A DNA stretch of 64,000 bases from Bordetella petrii (GTDB lineage Bacteria > Pseudomonadota > Gammaproteobacteria > Burkholderiales > Burkholderiaceae_B): NCBI RefSeq assembly GCF_017356245.1, contig NZ_JAFMZZ010000004.1, positions 999,163 through 1,063,162 on the forward strand, given 5' to 3'. The notes beneath the pieces were generated by a model. It did no database searches and had not been told where the DNA came from. It saw only the letters and a list, made by a program, of their open reading frames with translations. The position numbers were made by a program, and so were the translations under genes. Below, one piece after another: positions 24,930-34,217 of this stretch; the first letter of the stretch is position 1, and each line of letters starts with the position of its first letter.

Positions 24930-26063
24930 TCGGCCCTTGCCCGGGCGCCTGGCCCGGGCACGCTGGCTGTCCAGGTGATCGGCAAGCGAATCCAGCTCCT
25001 GGGCGACTTCCCACCAGGCCCAGCGGATGACCTCTATCGCTTCCCTGTCCGCCGCATCCAGACTCTGCCGCCGCGCGGCCGCCTCGATGATTTCATCCAG
25101 GCGCTGCAGCGGCGTGCGCTGCCGACCCGGCATCGCGGCCCGGCCGTCTCGGCGCAAGGCCTGCGCCAGGCCATCGATTTGCGCGCCGGCCGCCGCGGCG
25201 ACTTTTTCCAGCGCCGGGCCCAGCTGCCCGCGGACCCGGTCCGAAAGCGGCAGGCTGCCCGCACGTTCCATCAGCCCGGCGGTGCGCCACAATCGCTCCA
25301 CCCGGTCATGCAGCTGGTAGACCAGCGTGTGCCGGTACAGTATGTCCAGCGGAAACGTGCGCGCCTGCGACGACATGTCCCGCGCGCGGCGGCGCGCCTG
25401 TTCCATGGCGGTCTTGCTGTACAGGCGGGGGCGCCGCCCGCCGCGGCCGAACGCCGCGGCCCATTGCGCCAGCAAGTCGCCATAGGCCTCGACCGAGGCG
25501 GCCAGGTTGATGCACACGTTGCGGTGCGCCGACAGCGGCAGCACGGCGGCGGCGGCCAGGATGCCCGACGCCGAGCCGATGGCGATGGCGATGGTTTTCT
25601 GCATCGCCCCGGCAACGATGTCGCTGTCCGGCGTGACGGTCAGGATGGTCACGGTGACCAGGCTGTAGCTGAGCATGGGCCAGCGTATGGAAATGTAGCC
25701 CGCCAGGCCCACCCCGCAGGCGATGCCCCAGGCGGGCGCCAGTTCCGCGAACCGGGACAGCAGCACTAGCGAGACGCCGAGGGCTATCCCGATCAAGGCC
25801 CCCAGTATGCGGCCGGTTGCCTCGCCGATCGTGCCCTCTACGCTGGCTCTTACGACGAACAGCGCCGAGAATGCGCCCCAGGCGATCTCGGGCAAATCCC
25901 GCCATCTCATGCAGGCGTACGCCAGCAGCACCGCGGCTGCCGTCTGCAGCGGCAGCCGGATGTCGTCGAGCGCCAATACTGCGCGGCAGGCGGTCGTCTG
26001 CTGTTTCAACAACTGAAAAGCCTGATGCGCAGGAGAGCGCCGGGCGGGTGCGGTACGCTTCAA
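24927..26063 (-). CDS. FUSC-family (aromatic acid exporter-like) membrane protein
   Basis: 378 residues from a TTG codon; no ATG or ribosome site is obvious, so the start is uncertain. About five to six hydrophobic segments occupy the first 190 residues (LPLQTAAAVLLAYACM, RILGALIGIALGVSLVLL, GILAAAAVLPLSAHR), followed by a helical cytoplasmic domain. FUSC proteins include AaeB and YccS and are thought to export aromatic acids or other compounds; this is the short, half-sized form. A second hairpin lies in its 3' coding end. Confidence 0.75.
   Translation of the reverse strand: MKRTAPARRSPAHQAFQLLKQQTTACRAVLALDDIRLPLQTAAAVLLAYACMRWRDLPEIAWGAFSALFVVRASVEGTIGEATGRILGALIGIALGVSLVLLSRFAELAPAWGIACGVGLAGYISIRWPMLSYSLVTVTILTVTPDSDIVAGAMQKTIAIAIGSASGILAAAAVLPLSAHRNVCINLAASVEAYGDLLAQWAAAFGRGGRRPRLYSKTAMEQARRRARDMSSQARTFPLDILYRHTLVYQLHDRVERLWRTAGLMERAGSLPLSDRVRGQLGPALEKVAAAAGAQIDGLAQALRRDGRAAMPGRQRTPLQRLDEIIEAAARRQSLDAADREAIEVIRWAWWEVAQELDSLADHLDSQRARARRPGKGR
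24938..24960. terminator. Second perfect GC hairpin in the 3' end of the FUSC gene
   Basis: TGCCCGGGC-GCCTG-GCCCGGGCA: 9-base perfect arms and 5-base loop, 8 bases from the stop-codon hairpin. It lies within the last codons of the FUSC gene. Together the two form a tandem hairpin block against read-through. Confidence 0.4.
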
Positions 26064-26128
26064 GGTATTGGTGGCGGGCTGCGGCCAGTGGTGGCGTGAG
26101 CGTGGCCTGACGCAAACCTTGTGCCCGC

Positions 26129-26158
26129 GGCACCCGACGCCCGCGGGCGTCAGGTGCC
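26129..26158. terminator. Long imperfect hairpin after the cytochrome c gene
   Basis: GGCACC-C-GACGCCC-GC-GGGCGTC-A-GGTGCC: 14-base arms with one mismatch and a 2-base centre. It lies 16 bases past the cytochrome stop and upstream of the FUSC gene. It is probably a transcription barrier at the end of the dehydrogenase operon; no U-run follows. Confidence 0.45.
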
Positions 26159-26174
26159 TGGAGGCGCCGTGGCG

Positions 26175-27494
26175 TCAGTTGCCGTGCGCGCGGGGCTGGG
26201 GCGCGGCCCCGACGTCCTTGCGCACTTTGGCCACCTCGTCGGCGCTGACCGCCGACGCCTTGTTGCCCCAGCTCGACCGCACGAAACTGACCACCGCGGC
26301 CACTTCCCGGTCCGACAGGCGCCAGTCGAAGCCCGGCATCGCGTAGGGCGTGGGCGCCGCCGCCGTGCCCGGCAGTTGCGCGCCCTTGAGCACGATGTGG
26401 ATCAGCGAGGTCGGGTCGGCCGAGTTGACCGTCGAGCTCAGCGCCAGTTGCGGGAAAGTCTGCGCGTAGCCCTTGCCGGTGCTGCGGTGGCAGGCGGCGC
26501 AGTTGTTCAGGAACGTGATGGCCCCTTCGCCCTGGTCCTTGCCGGTGCGCAGCGCCTGGGCGGCGGAGGCATCGTAGGCCAGGGGCTGGGTGGCGTCCTT
26601 GTTCACCGGCGACAGCGTCTTCAGGTAGGCCGCGATGGCGTTCAGGTCGGCATCGGTCAGGTGCTGGGTGCTGTCGGACACCACCTGCGACATTCCGCCG
26701 AACGTGGCGGAATGGTTGTTGATGCCGGCTTTCAAAAACGCCACGATGTCTTCCCTGGACCAGCTGCCCAGGCCGTCGGTGGCGTCGCCGCGCAGGTTCT
26801 TGGCCAGCCAGCCCTCGACCACGCCGCCCGACAGAAAGGCCGTGCCGTCGGCGTCGGTCAGGGCTTTTTCCTGCAGGGCGAAGCCGCGCGGCGTGTGGCA
26901 GGTGCTGCAATGGCCCAGCCCTTCCACCAGGTATTTGCCGCGCAGCACTTCGGCCTGCCCGGGGTCGGCCGCCTGGCTGGCCGGGGCGGCATCGACCGCG
27001 TCGGGCGCGAACATCCAGCGCCACACCCCCAGCGGCCAGCGCATCGACAGCGGCCAGACGATGTCGGTGTCTTTGTTGGCCTGGTTGACCGGCTGCACGC
27101 CGTGCATGAAATAGGCGTACAGCGCCTTGATGTCGTCCGGCGATATGCGGGCATAGGCCGTGTACGGCATGGCCGGGTAGAGCGAATGGCCGTCCCTGGC
27201 CACGCCGTGGCGCACGGCCCGGTCGAAATCCTGGAGCGTGTAGTTGCCGATGCCGGTGTCCTTGTCCGGCGTGATGTTGGTGGAATAGATGGTGCCCAGC
27301 GGCGAGTCCAGCCCCAGGCCGCCGGCAAACGGCTTGCCGCCCTGGGCCGTGTGGCACGCGATGCAATCGCCCGCGCGCGACAGGTACTCGCCCTGCTTGA
27401 GCAGCTGGGCGTCGGCCTGGCCGGATCCTTCGGCGGCCCAGGCCGGGCCCGCCAGCAAGGCAAGGCCGGCCGTGATGATGGTGTGCTTGATCAT
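26175..27494 (-). CDS. Tri-haem cytochrome c subunit of a membrane-bound dehydrogenase
   Basis: 439 residues with a Sec signal peptide (residues 1-20, ending AWA). Three haem-attachment motifs are visible: C44-I-A-C-H48, C196-S-T-C-H200 and C332-A-A-C-H336. This matches the cytochrome subunit of gluconate 2-dehydrogenase/alcohol dehydrogenase-type complexes, which passes electrons from the periplasmic flavoprotein to ubiquinone. Last gene of the subunit 3-flavoprotein-cytochrome operon. Confidence 0.93.
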   Translation of the reverse strand: MIKHTIITAGLALLAGPAWAAEGSGQADAQLLKQGEYLSRAGDCIACHTAQGGKPFAGGLGLDSPLGTIYSTNITPDKDTGIGNYTLQDFDRAVRHGVARDGHSLYPAMPYTAYARISPDDIKALYAYFMHGVQPVNQANKDTDIVWPLSMRWPLGVWRWMFAPDAVDAAPASQAADPGQAEVLRGKYLVEGLGHCSTCHTPRGFALQEKALTDADGTAFLSGGVVEGWLAKNLRGDATDGLGSWSREDIVAFLKAGINNHSATFGGMSQVVSDSTQHLTDADLNAIAAYLKTLSPVNKDATQPLAYDASAAQALRTGKDQGEGAITFLNNCAACHRSTGKGYAQTFPQLALSSTVNSADPTSLIHIVLKGAQLPGTAAAPTPYAMPGFDWRLSDREVAAVVSFVRSSWGNKASAVSADEVAKVRKDVGAAPQPRAHGN

Positions 27495-27507
27495 CTTGCG
27501 CGCCTCC

Positions 27508-29283
27508 TCAAGCCTGGACCAGCGGGCCGGGGTTTTTCAAGTACTGCTCGCGTATGGCCTGCGCCGACCAGTAGGCCAGCGCGCCCACCAGGCCGGTGGG
27601 GTTGTAGCCCATGTTCTGCGGAAACGCACAGGCGCCCATCACGAACACGTTGGGCACGTCCCAGCACTGCAGATACTTGTTGACCACGCTCTCTTTCGGG
27701 TTCGACCCCATGATGGCGCCGCCCGTGTTGTGGGTGCTCTGGTAGATGCGGGTGTCGTAGTGCGAGCCCTTCTTGCGCACGCCCCGGAAGTGCTTTTCCG
27801 GTTTCATCGCCTTGGCCACGTCTTCCATGCGGTCGCCCATATAGGCCAGCATCTTGAACTCGTTGTCGTGCCAGTCGAAGGTCATGCGCAGCAGCGGCTG
27901 GCCGTAGATGTCCTTGTAGGTGGGGTCCAGCGACAGGTAGGCGTCGCGGTACGACATCACCGAGCCGGACATGCCGATTGCCATGTAGCGCTGGTAGGCA
28001 TCCTGCACGGCGCCCTTCCAGGCCGTGCCCCACGACGGCGCGCCGGGCGGCGTGGCCGCCTGCTTGATCGGGCGCCCGCCGGTGCGCACGTGGCGGATGC
28101 TGGCTCCGCCCAGGAAGCCCAGCGGGCCGTGGTCGAACTGGTCGCCGTTGAGGTCGTCCATGCTGACCCCGCCCGCGCCCGTGCCCATGAACGGATTGAG
28201 TTGCGTGCCCTTGGGCAGCAGCACGCTGACCGACCCGTTCATCTGGTACGCGTAGTTCTTACCCACCACCCCTTCATTGGTCTTGGGGTCGTACGGCTTG
28301 CCGATGCCCGACAGCAGCAGCAGGCGCACGTTGTGCATTTGATAGGCCGACAGGATGACCAGGTCGGCGGGCTGTTCGATCTCGCGGCCCTGCGCGTCGA
28401 TGTACGTGACGCCCACCGCCTTCTTGCCGGTGGAATCCAGGTTCACCTTGATGACGTGCGAATGGGTGCGCAGCTCGAAATTGGGCTTCTTCAGCAGCAC
28501 CGGCAGGATGGTGGTCTGCGGCGAGGCCTTGGAATACATGTAGCAGCCGTAGTTCTCGCAGAAGCCGCAGAAATTGCAGGGACCCAGGCGCACGCCGTAG
28601 GGGTTGGTGTAGGGTCCCGATGCGTTGGACGCGGGCGCCGGGAACGGGTTGAAGCCCACTTCGCGGGCGGCCTTCTCGAACAGCTGCGCGCTTAGCGTGG
28701 TGGTCAGCGGCGGCAGCGGGTATTCCTTGCTGCGGCGGCCTTCGTGGGGGTTGCCGCCCTCGACGATCTGGCCGTTCAGGTTGCCGGCCTTGCCCGACGT
28801 GCCGCACACGTATTCGAACTGGGTGAAGTGCGGCTCGAGCTCATCGTAGGTGACGCCGAAATCCTGGATAGTCATGCCTTCCGGGATGAAATCCTTGCCG
28901 TAGCGCGTTTCGTAGCGGGTGCGCAGCTCGAGCTCTTCGGGCAGCACGCGGTAGTGCATGCCGTTCCAGTGAAAGCCCGCGCCGCCCACGCCGTCGCCCA
29001 GCAGGAACGAGCCGTTCTGGCGGTAAGGCACGGCCACGTCGTCGATCCCGTGGCGGATCGTGACGGTTTCCTTGGACAGGTCCTGGAACAGCTTGCCGCG
29101 CACCGAATGGGCCAGCTCGTCCAGCACCTTGGGGTAGGGCGCGTCCTGCGCGGTGGTGCGCATGGCGCCGCGCTCCAGCGCCAGCACGTGCAGGCCGGCG
29201 TCGGTCAGTTCCTGGCCCATGATGGCGCCCGTCCAGCCGAACCCCACCAGCACCGCATCGACTTTATCTTTTTTGATGGCCAT
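27508..29283 (-). CDS. GMC-family flavoprotein, large subunit of a membrane-bound dehydrogenase
   Basis: 591 residues. The FAD dinucleotide fold begins at VDAVLVGFGWTGAIMGQEL (about residues 8-27). A cysteine cluster GPCNFCGFCENYGC around residues 230-245 is typical of gluconate/2-ketogluconate/sorbitol dehydrogenase large subunits. The C-terminal GMC active site region includes STHNTGGAIMGSNP. It has no signal peptide of its own; such subunits are exported with the Tat-signal small subunit. The sugar-acid or alcohol substrate is not determinable. Confidence 0.92.
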   Translation of the reverse strand: MAIKKDKVDAVLVGFGWTGAIMGQELTDAGLHVLALERGAMRTTAQDAPYPKVLDELAHSVRGKLFQDLSKETVTIRHGIDDVAVPYRQNGSFLLGDGVGGAGFHWNGMHYRVLPEELELRTRYETRYGKDFIPEGMTIQDFGVTYDELEPHFTQFEYVCGTSGKAGNLNGQIVEGGNPHEGRRSKEYPLPPLTTTLSAQLFEKAAREVGFNPFPAPASNASGPYTNPYGVRLGPCNFCGFCENYGCYMYSKASPQTTILPVLLKKPNFELRTHSHVIKVNLDSTGKKAVGVTYIDAQGREIEQPADLVILSAYQMHNVRLLLLSGIGKPYDPKTNEGVVGKNYAYQMNGSVSVLLPKGTQLNPFMGTGAGGVSMDDLNGDQFDHGPLGFLGGASIRHVRTGGRPIKQAATPPGAPSWGTAWKGAVQDAYQRYMAIGMSGSVMSYRDAYLSLDPTYKDIYGQPLLRMTFDWHDNEFKMLAYMGDRMEDVAKAMKPEKHFRGVRKKGSHYDTRIYQSTHNTGGAIMGSNPKESVVNKYLQCWDVPNVFVMGACAFPQNMGYNPTGLVGALAYWSAQAIREQYLKNPGPLVQA

Positions 29284-29286
29284 GGC

Positions 29287-30006
29287 TTACCCCTTTTCGC
29301 CCGAGATCGAGACCGGGCCGTAGGGGTACTTGGCGTTGGGCTGGTCGGTCCAGTCCAGGAAATCGCCGCGCGCGCCCGGGAAGCCCACCATCTTCCAGCC
29401 CACCATGTTCTTGTTGCCGCCGTACATCGGGTCGGACAGGAAGCCTTCTTTGGTGTTGGCCAGCAAAAGGCTGAAGAAGGTGGACGCGGGCACCGTATCG
29501 AACTTGATCTTGTCGAGCTGCATGTCTTTCAGCGCCTGCTCTTGCAGGGGCTTGTCGAGCTCGGCGTAGGGCTTGCCGTGAGCCTGCCTGCTCCAGGCGT
29601 CGCAGGCGGCAATGCCGTGGCGGTAGACGTCGCGCGGCGTCTGGTTGATCTGGTAGCCCAGCTCGGGGACTGAATCGGGGTGGAAGGGGCCCTGCATGTA
29701 CCAGAGCTTGCCGTGCCCGTAGGGCGTTTCCATCTGGCGGTCGATGAACTCGGGCACGCCCGCGGCGATGGCGCCCGGGCCGTAATCGTCGTCTGGAATC
29801 AGATGGTCGACCGCGGCGTGGATGAAGGCCCATTCTTCCTGGGTGAAGTAGGTGGGCTCATAGGCCTTGGCGGGGCCGGCCGCATGTTCGGTCTCGCTGC
29901 TACAGGCCGTTTGCGTCACCGCCACGCCGCCCGCCAGCGTCGAGGCGGGGACCAGCGCCAATGCCTGCTGCAGGAATCGCCTGCGCGGCCGCGTATCTTC
30001 TGTCAT
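29287..30006 (-). CDS. Gluconate 2-dehydrogenase subunit 3-type protein with Tat signal
   Basis: 239 residues from ATG 30006 after a GGAGA site. A twin-arginine signal is clear (RPRRRFLQQALALVPASTLAGGV), followed by TACSSE, which may also be a lipobox. The mature part matches the small-subunit family (YFTQEEWAFIHAAVDHLIPDDDYGPGA). It escorts the cofactor-loaded flavoprotein through Tat and stabilises it at the periplasmic membrane face. First gene of the operon, 3 bases before the flavoprotein gene. Confidence 0.92.
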   Translation of the reverse strand: MTEDTRPRRRFLQQALALVPASTLAGGVAVTQTACSSETEHAAGPAKAYEPTYFTQEEWAFIHAAVDHLIPDDDYGPGAIAAGVPEFIDRQMETPYGHGKLWYMQGPFHPDSVPELGYQINQTPRDVYRHGIAACDAWSRQAHGKPYAELDKPLQEQALKDMQLDKIKFDTVPASTFFSLLLANTKEGFLSDPMYGGNKNMVGWKMVGFPGARGDFLDWTDQPNAKYPYGPVSISGEKG

Positions 30007-30306
30007 ATGACTCTCCGAGGTTTGCTTCCTGCTGTCTCGCCCAACTGAGAACATGCATTCTGGAAACACGGACTACGAGCTTGAGACAGCACCAACGACA
30101 GATCGCTGGAGCCTTCCATTAGGGAAGACCCGGACCATTATGCGCTTCCCGAAGAAATGGGTACGGATGCTTGAGTGTATGAGTCGGGTTTCAGGGTCAA
30201 GTAATCAGCAGGTAAATAAAATGGCGCGCACGACCTTATGCGCGCGAGTTCATATCTTCCGCTGCCGCGTGCCGGCGCGCTGAAATTCGCAGGTAGAATC
30301 TCCCGC
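30007..30306. other. 300-base divergent intergenic region
   Basis: Lower GC than its surroundings. It holds the leaders of the dehydrogenase operon (leftward) and the DUF1615 lipoprotein (rightward). A small hairpin CTTCC-ATTAG-GGAAG lies at 30113-30127. A 76-codon open frame at 30053-30283 has no ribosome site or familiar protein features. I see no convincing consensus promoter or RNA gene. Confidence 0.5.
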
Positions 30307-31416
30307 ATGCTTCGATCCGCCCTTGCCCGCATCCCATTGCGCCAGGCCCGTTGGGCGGGCGCGCTGCTGCTGGTCCTGCTGGCTGGCTGCGCCACCCAGA
30401 TCCCCGAAGAACCCACCCGCGGCGCCAGTGCCATACGCGCCGACCTGCAGCGCCTGCTGCCGGCCCAGGTGCCCGACCGCGCAGGCTGGGCGCGCGACAT
30501 CGCCGTGGCCTTTACCGCGCAAGGCCTGGATTCCAGTCGGGCCAATCTGTGCGCCGTGGTGGCCGTCACCGAGCAGGAATCCTCGTTTCGCGCCGACCCC
30601 GTGGTGCCGGGGCTGCCGGGCATTGCACGGCGCGAGATCGAGCGCCGCACGCAGGCCATGCATGTGCCGTCATTCCTGGTGAATGCCGCGTTGAACGTGA
30701 AGTCGCCCACCGGTAAAACCTACAACCAGCGGCTGGACGCGGTGCGCACCGAAAAGCAGCTGAGCGAAATCTTCGAAGATTTCATCGGCATGGTGCCCAT
30801 GGGCCGGCAGCTGTTCGGCGGCCTGAACCCGGTTCATACCGGCGGCCCCATGCAGGTCAGCATCGCCTTTGCCGAGGCGCATGCGCAAGACTACCCATAC
30901 GAAGTCGAAGACTCGATCCGCCGCGAGGTCTTCACGCGGCGCGGCGGCATGTACTTCGGCATCGCGCACCTGCTGGGGTATCCGGCCCGCTACGACTCGG
31001 TGCTGTACCGGTTCGCCGATTTCAACGCGGGCTGGTATGCCAGCCGCAATGCGGCCTTCCAGGCCGCGGTCAGCCGCCTGTCCGGCATCGAGTTGGCCCT
31101 GGATGGCGACCTGCTGATACACGGGTCGATCGATCCCAGCCGCACCGAACGCGCGGTGCGGGCAATCCGGCGGCGGCTGGACATCAACGAGGCCCGCATC
31201 CGGCCGGAACTCGAAAAGGGCGGCACTCTGGAATTCGAAGACACCCGGTTGTACCGGCGCGTATTCGAATTGGCCGACAAAGACGCCGGCAAGCGCGTGC
31301 CGCGCGCCGTGCTGCCCGGCATCAAGCTGTCCAGCCCGAAGATCACGCGCAATCTGACCACGGCGTGGTTTGCCGACCGGGTGCACGGACGCTGGAAGCA
31401 GTGCATGGCGCGGTAG
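30307..31416 (+). CDS. DUF1615 lipoprotein, lytic transglycosylase-like
   Basis: 369 residues from ATG 30307. The N-terminal signal ends in a lipobox (LLVLLAGC), so it is an envelope lipoprotein. The early region AVVAVTEQESSFRADP resembles the catalytic Glu segment of SLT-type lytic transglycosylases, and GGPMQVS follows as in that fold. DUF1615 is otherwise uncharacterised; a peptidoglycan-related role is inference. Confidence 0.82.
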   Translation: MLRSALARIPLRQARWAGALLLVLLAGCATQIPEEPTRGASAIRADLQRLLPAQVPDRAGWARDIAVAFTAQGLDSSRANLCAVVAVTEQESSFRADPVVPGLPGIARREIERRTQAMHVPSFLVNAALNVKSPTGKTYNQRLDAVRTEKQLSEIFEDFIGMVPMGRQLFGGLNPVHTGGPMQVSIAFAEAHAQDYPYEVEDSIRREVFTRRGGMYFGIAHLLGYPARYDSVLYRFADFNAGWYASRNAAFQAAVSRLSGIELALDGDLLIHGSIDPSRTERAVRAIRRRLDINEARIRPELEKGGTLEFEDTRLYRRVFELADKDAGKRVPRAVLPGIKLSSPKITRNLTTAWFADRVHGRWKQCMAR

Positions 31417-31441
31417 CGCTTCGGGCCGGCCTGCGGCCTGT

Positions 31442-31825
31442 TCAGTTTTCCGGCGCACGGACCCACACCCGAAAGCGGGCATTTTCGACCGACCCCATGG
31501 CCATCAGCATGTCCATGTGATCAAAGCCGGGCAGTTCGGTCAGTGCCTGCACCACGGCCTGGCTGCCGATGGCGCTTTGCGGAAACACGCAGTCAGGCAC
31601 GCCGTTTGCTTGCCGGTGCAATTGCCACCAGCAGTCGTCGCCGAACGGACCGGTGTCGTTGGTCTCGATGACGATGGCCCGCAGGTCTGCCAGCGGCACG
31701 CTGCACTGGTCGCCTTCGGGCTGGACGGCAACGATGCACCCGTTTTCCAGGTGCGCCCGCCAGCGCCATCGGTTGCGGATCGCCGTGGCGCGGCGGCGCA
31801 GCCAGGTGATGAATCGGAGTGTCAT
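31442..31825 (-). CDS. Hypothetical protein, 127 residues
   Basis: It begins with a basic segment (LRFITWLRRRATAIRNRWRWR), then an acidic, Trp/Cys-containing region with VPLADLRAIVIETNDTGPFGDDCWWQLH and a C-terminal PGFDHMDMLMAMGSV. No family is recognised with certainty. Coding is supported by length, codon position GC and a position snugly convergent with the lipoprotein gene (25 bases between stops) and divergent from otsB. Confidence 0.65.
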   Translation of the reverse strand: MTLRFITWLRRRATAIRNRWRWRAHLENGCIVAVQPEGDQCSVPLADLRAIVIETNDTGPFGDDCWWQLHRQANGVPDCVFPQSAIGSQAVVQALTELPGFDHMDMLMAMGSVENARFRVWVRAPEN

Positions 31826-31919
31826 TGCGCAACCCGGTGAATCTGCCGTATGTTGAAAACTGCACACTTGGCCGATTATGCGCCAGGCGCCGCCCCGCGG
31901 GGCGGCCGGATGGGAGCCT

Positions 31920-32714
31920 ATGCACAGCAAGCAGGATGCCTTCTTGCCGCGGTCGGAAGCCTTGCCAGAGGGAGGGCAGGAGCCCGCTGTGCCGCATCCC
32001 GGCAGCATTGCCCTGTTCCTGGACCTGGACGGCACGCTGGCCGGGATACAACCCGATCCCGATCTGGTGTCGGTTCCTCCCGACACGCTGGATATTCTGC
32101 GGCGGCTCGACCAGGCCCTGGGCGGCGCGCTGGCCATATTGTCGGGCCGGCCCGGCATCGACCTGGACCGCCTGCTGCATCCGCTGGTGCTGCCGTATGC
32201 CGCCGGCCATGGGGCGGAACGCCGCGATCGCCATGGCGTGGTGGCGCAGGCGCCGGCTGCGCCGGGCCTGGGCGCGGCAAGGGCGCAGCTGCGCCAGCGC
32301 GTGGCGGGCTGGCAGGGCGTCTGGGTCGAACCCAAGGGCCATGGGCTGGCGGTGCATTTCCGCGCGGCGCCCGGCATGGCCGCGCGCGTGGAATCAGCAG
32401 TGCGCGAGATCGCGGCGCGCCATGCGCCCGCCTTCGATGTGCAGCCGGGCAAGATGGTGTTCGAGCTGCGGCCCCGCGGCATCGACAAGGGCAGCGCCTT
32501 GCGGGCCTTCATGCGCGAGGCGCCCTATGCCGGCCGCGTGCCGGTAATGGTCGGCGACGACCTGACCGACGAAGCGGGGTTCATCGCGGCCCGCCAGGGC
32601 GGCGGCTACGGCATCAAGATCGGCGCGGGTCCCAGTTCGGCCATGTGGCGGCTGGACGGCCCGCAAGCACTGGCCGGCTGGCTGCGGAGGCTGGGCGCCC
32701 GGCGCGAGCCATAG
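31920..32714 (+). CDS. otsB: Trehalose-6-phosphate phosphatase
   Basis: 264 residues from ATG 31920, which has GGGAG 5-8 bases upstream; an ATG at 31878 is less well supported. HAD phosphatase motifs are intact: DLDGT (D35, D37), the SGRP motif II and GDDLTDEAGF near the C-terminus. It dephosphorylates trehalose-6-phosphate made by OtsA, encoded 31 bases downstream. Trehalose is an osmo- and desiccation protectant. Cytoplasmic. Confidence 0.93.
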   Translation: MHSKQDAFLPRSEALPEGGQEPAVPHPGSIALFLDLDGTLAGIQPDPDLVSVPPDTLDILRRLDQALGGALAILSGRPGIDLDRLLHPLVLPYAAGHGAERRDRHGVVAQAPAAPGLGAARAQLRQRVAGWQGVWVEPKGHGLAVHFRAAPGMAARVESAVREIAARHAPAFDVQPGKMVFELRPRGIDKGSALRAFMREAPYAGRVPVMVGDDLTDEAGFIAARQGGGYGIKIGAGPSSAMWRLDGPQALAGWLRRLGARREP

Positions 32715-32745
32715 GCCGGGCCGCCAATACAAGACAGGAAGATAT

Positions 32746-34122
32746 ATGGGTCGGCTGATTGTGATATCGAACCGCGTTGCCCTGCCCGTCGGAGCGCGGG
32801 CGCCCGGCGGGCTGGCTGTGGGCGTGCACGATGCGCTGCGCGATTCGGGAGGCACCTGGCTGGGATGGAACGGCGAGATCGGCGGCGCGGGCGCGGATGC
32901 CCCGCTGTCGACCATGACGCGCGACAACGTCACGTACGCCACTTTTCCGCTGGCGCAGCACGACTATGACCGGTACTACCGGGGGTTTTCCAATGCGGTG
33001 CTGTGGCCGGTGTTCCATTACCGGCCGGACCTGCAGCGCTATCGCCGCGCCGACTACGAAGGCTATTTGCGGGTGAACCGCGATTTCGCGCGCCGGCTGG
33101 CGCCGCTGCTGCGTCCCGACGATGTGGTCTGGGTGCACGATTACCACCTGCTGGCCCTGGGCCGCTATTGCCGCGAGCTGGGCGTGCGCAACCGCATCGG
33201 CTTCTTCCTGCACATTCCCTTTCCCGCCGCCGAGGTATTCAGGACGATTCCGCCGCACCAGGCGCTGGCGCAGGCCATGTGCGCCTATGACGTGGCGGGT
33301 TTCCAGACCGAGACGGACGCGCAGGCCTTCAGCGAATACTGCGCGCGGCACCTGGGAGCCGGGCAGGAAGCCGGCGGCCTGCGCACGGCGCAACGCCGGT
33401 TGAAGGTGGGCACCTATCCCATCGGCATCGACGTGGACGACGTGGCGGCCATGGCGGGCAAGAAGGGGTCCAGCCAGGTGGTGGCGCTGAAGCTCGGGCT
33501 GGCCGACCGCAAGCTGATCATCAGCGTCGACCGGCTGGACTACAGCAAGGGTCTGCTGGAACGTTTCGCGGCATTCGAGCAGTTGCTGGAAATCGAGCCC
33601 GATCATGGCAGCCATGTGTCGTTCGTGCAGCTGGCGCAGTCGTCGCGTTCGGATGTGCAGGGGTACCGCGAGATCCGCCGCGAACTGGACCGCTCCGCCG
33701 GCCGCATCAACGGCAAATGGGGCGAGCTGGGCTGGGCGCCGCTGCGCTATATCAACCGCTCGTACGCCAGGGCGACCCTGATGCCGCTGTTGCGGGCGTC
33801 GCAGGTCGGCCTGGTGACGCCGCTGCGCGACGGCATGAACCTGGTGGCCAAGGAATACGTGGCCGCCCAGCCGGCGGACGACCCCGGGGTGCTGGTGCTG
33901 TCGCAGTTCGCCGGCGCCGCCTGCCAGATGAAAGACGCCGCGCTGATCGTGAATCCGTACGATCCGGAAGACATGGCGCTTGCGCTCGACCGGGCGCTGC
34001 GCATGCCGCTGGCCGAGCGCGCCGAACGCCACCGCAGTTTGCTGCAGGGCCTACGCACGCACGACCTCGCGGCCTGGAAGGACCGTTTCCTGGCCGACCT
34101 GCGCGCCGCGCCCACACCCTGA
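32746..34122 (+). CDS. otsA: Alpha,alpha-trehalose-phosphate synthase
   Basis: 458 residues, GT20 fold. Key blocks are present: [11 protein letters not shown] (usual GGL), [26 protein letters not shown] and the sugar-nucleotide-binding [12 protein letters not shown]. It makes trehalose-6-phosphate from UDP-glucose (or GDP-glucose) and glucose-6-phosphate. An otsB-otsA order with 31 bases between indicates cotranscription. Confidence 0.96.
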   Translation: MGRLIVISNRVALPVGARAPGGLAVGVHDALRDSGGTWLGWNGEIGGAGADAPLSTMTRDNVTYATFPLAQHDYDRYYRGFSNAVLWPVFHYRPDLQRYRRADYEGYLRVNRDFARRLAPLLRPDDVVWVHDYHLLALGRYCRELGVRNRIGFFLHIPFPAAEVFRTIPPHQALAQAMCAYDVAGFQTETDAQAFSEYCARHLGAGQEAGGLRTAQRRLKVGTYPIGIDVDDVAAMAGKKGSSQVVALKLGLADRKLIISVDRLDYSKGLLERFAAFEQLLEIEPDHGSHVSFVQLAQSSRSDVQGYREIRRELDRSAGRINGKWGELGWAPLRYINRSYARATLMPLLRASQVGLVTPLRDGMNLVAKEYVAAQPADDPGVLVLSQFAGAACQMKDAALIVNPYDPEDMALALDRALRMPLAERAERHRSLLQGLRTHDLAAWKDRFLADLRAAPTP

Positions 34123-34217
34123 CCGGGCCATTGCGCGGCCCGGGCTTTCGCCGTACTTTATGCGGGCCGGGGCCGCTCGCATGTGCGCGCGGCGCCGCGA
34201 CGGGGGAGACATCAATC

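Noticed and set aside
30053..30283. 76-codon frame in the divergent intergenic region
   Set aside because: No ribosome site, mixed composition and no family-like features; treated as non-coding.
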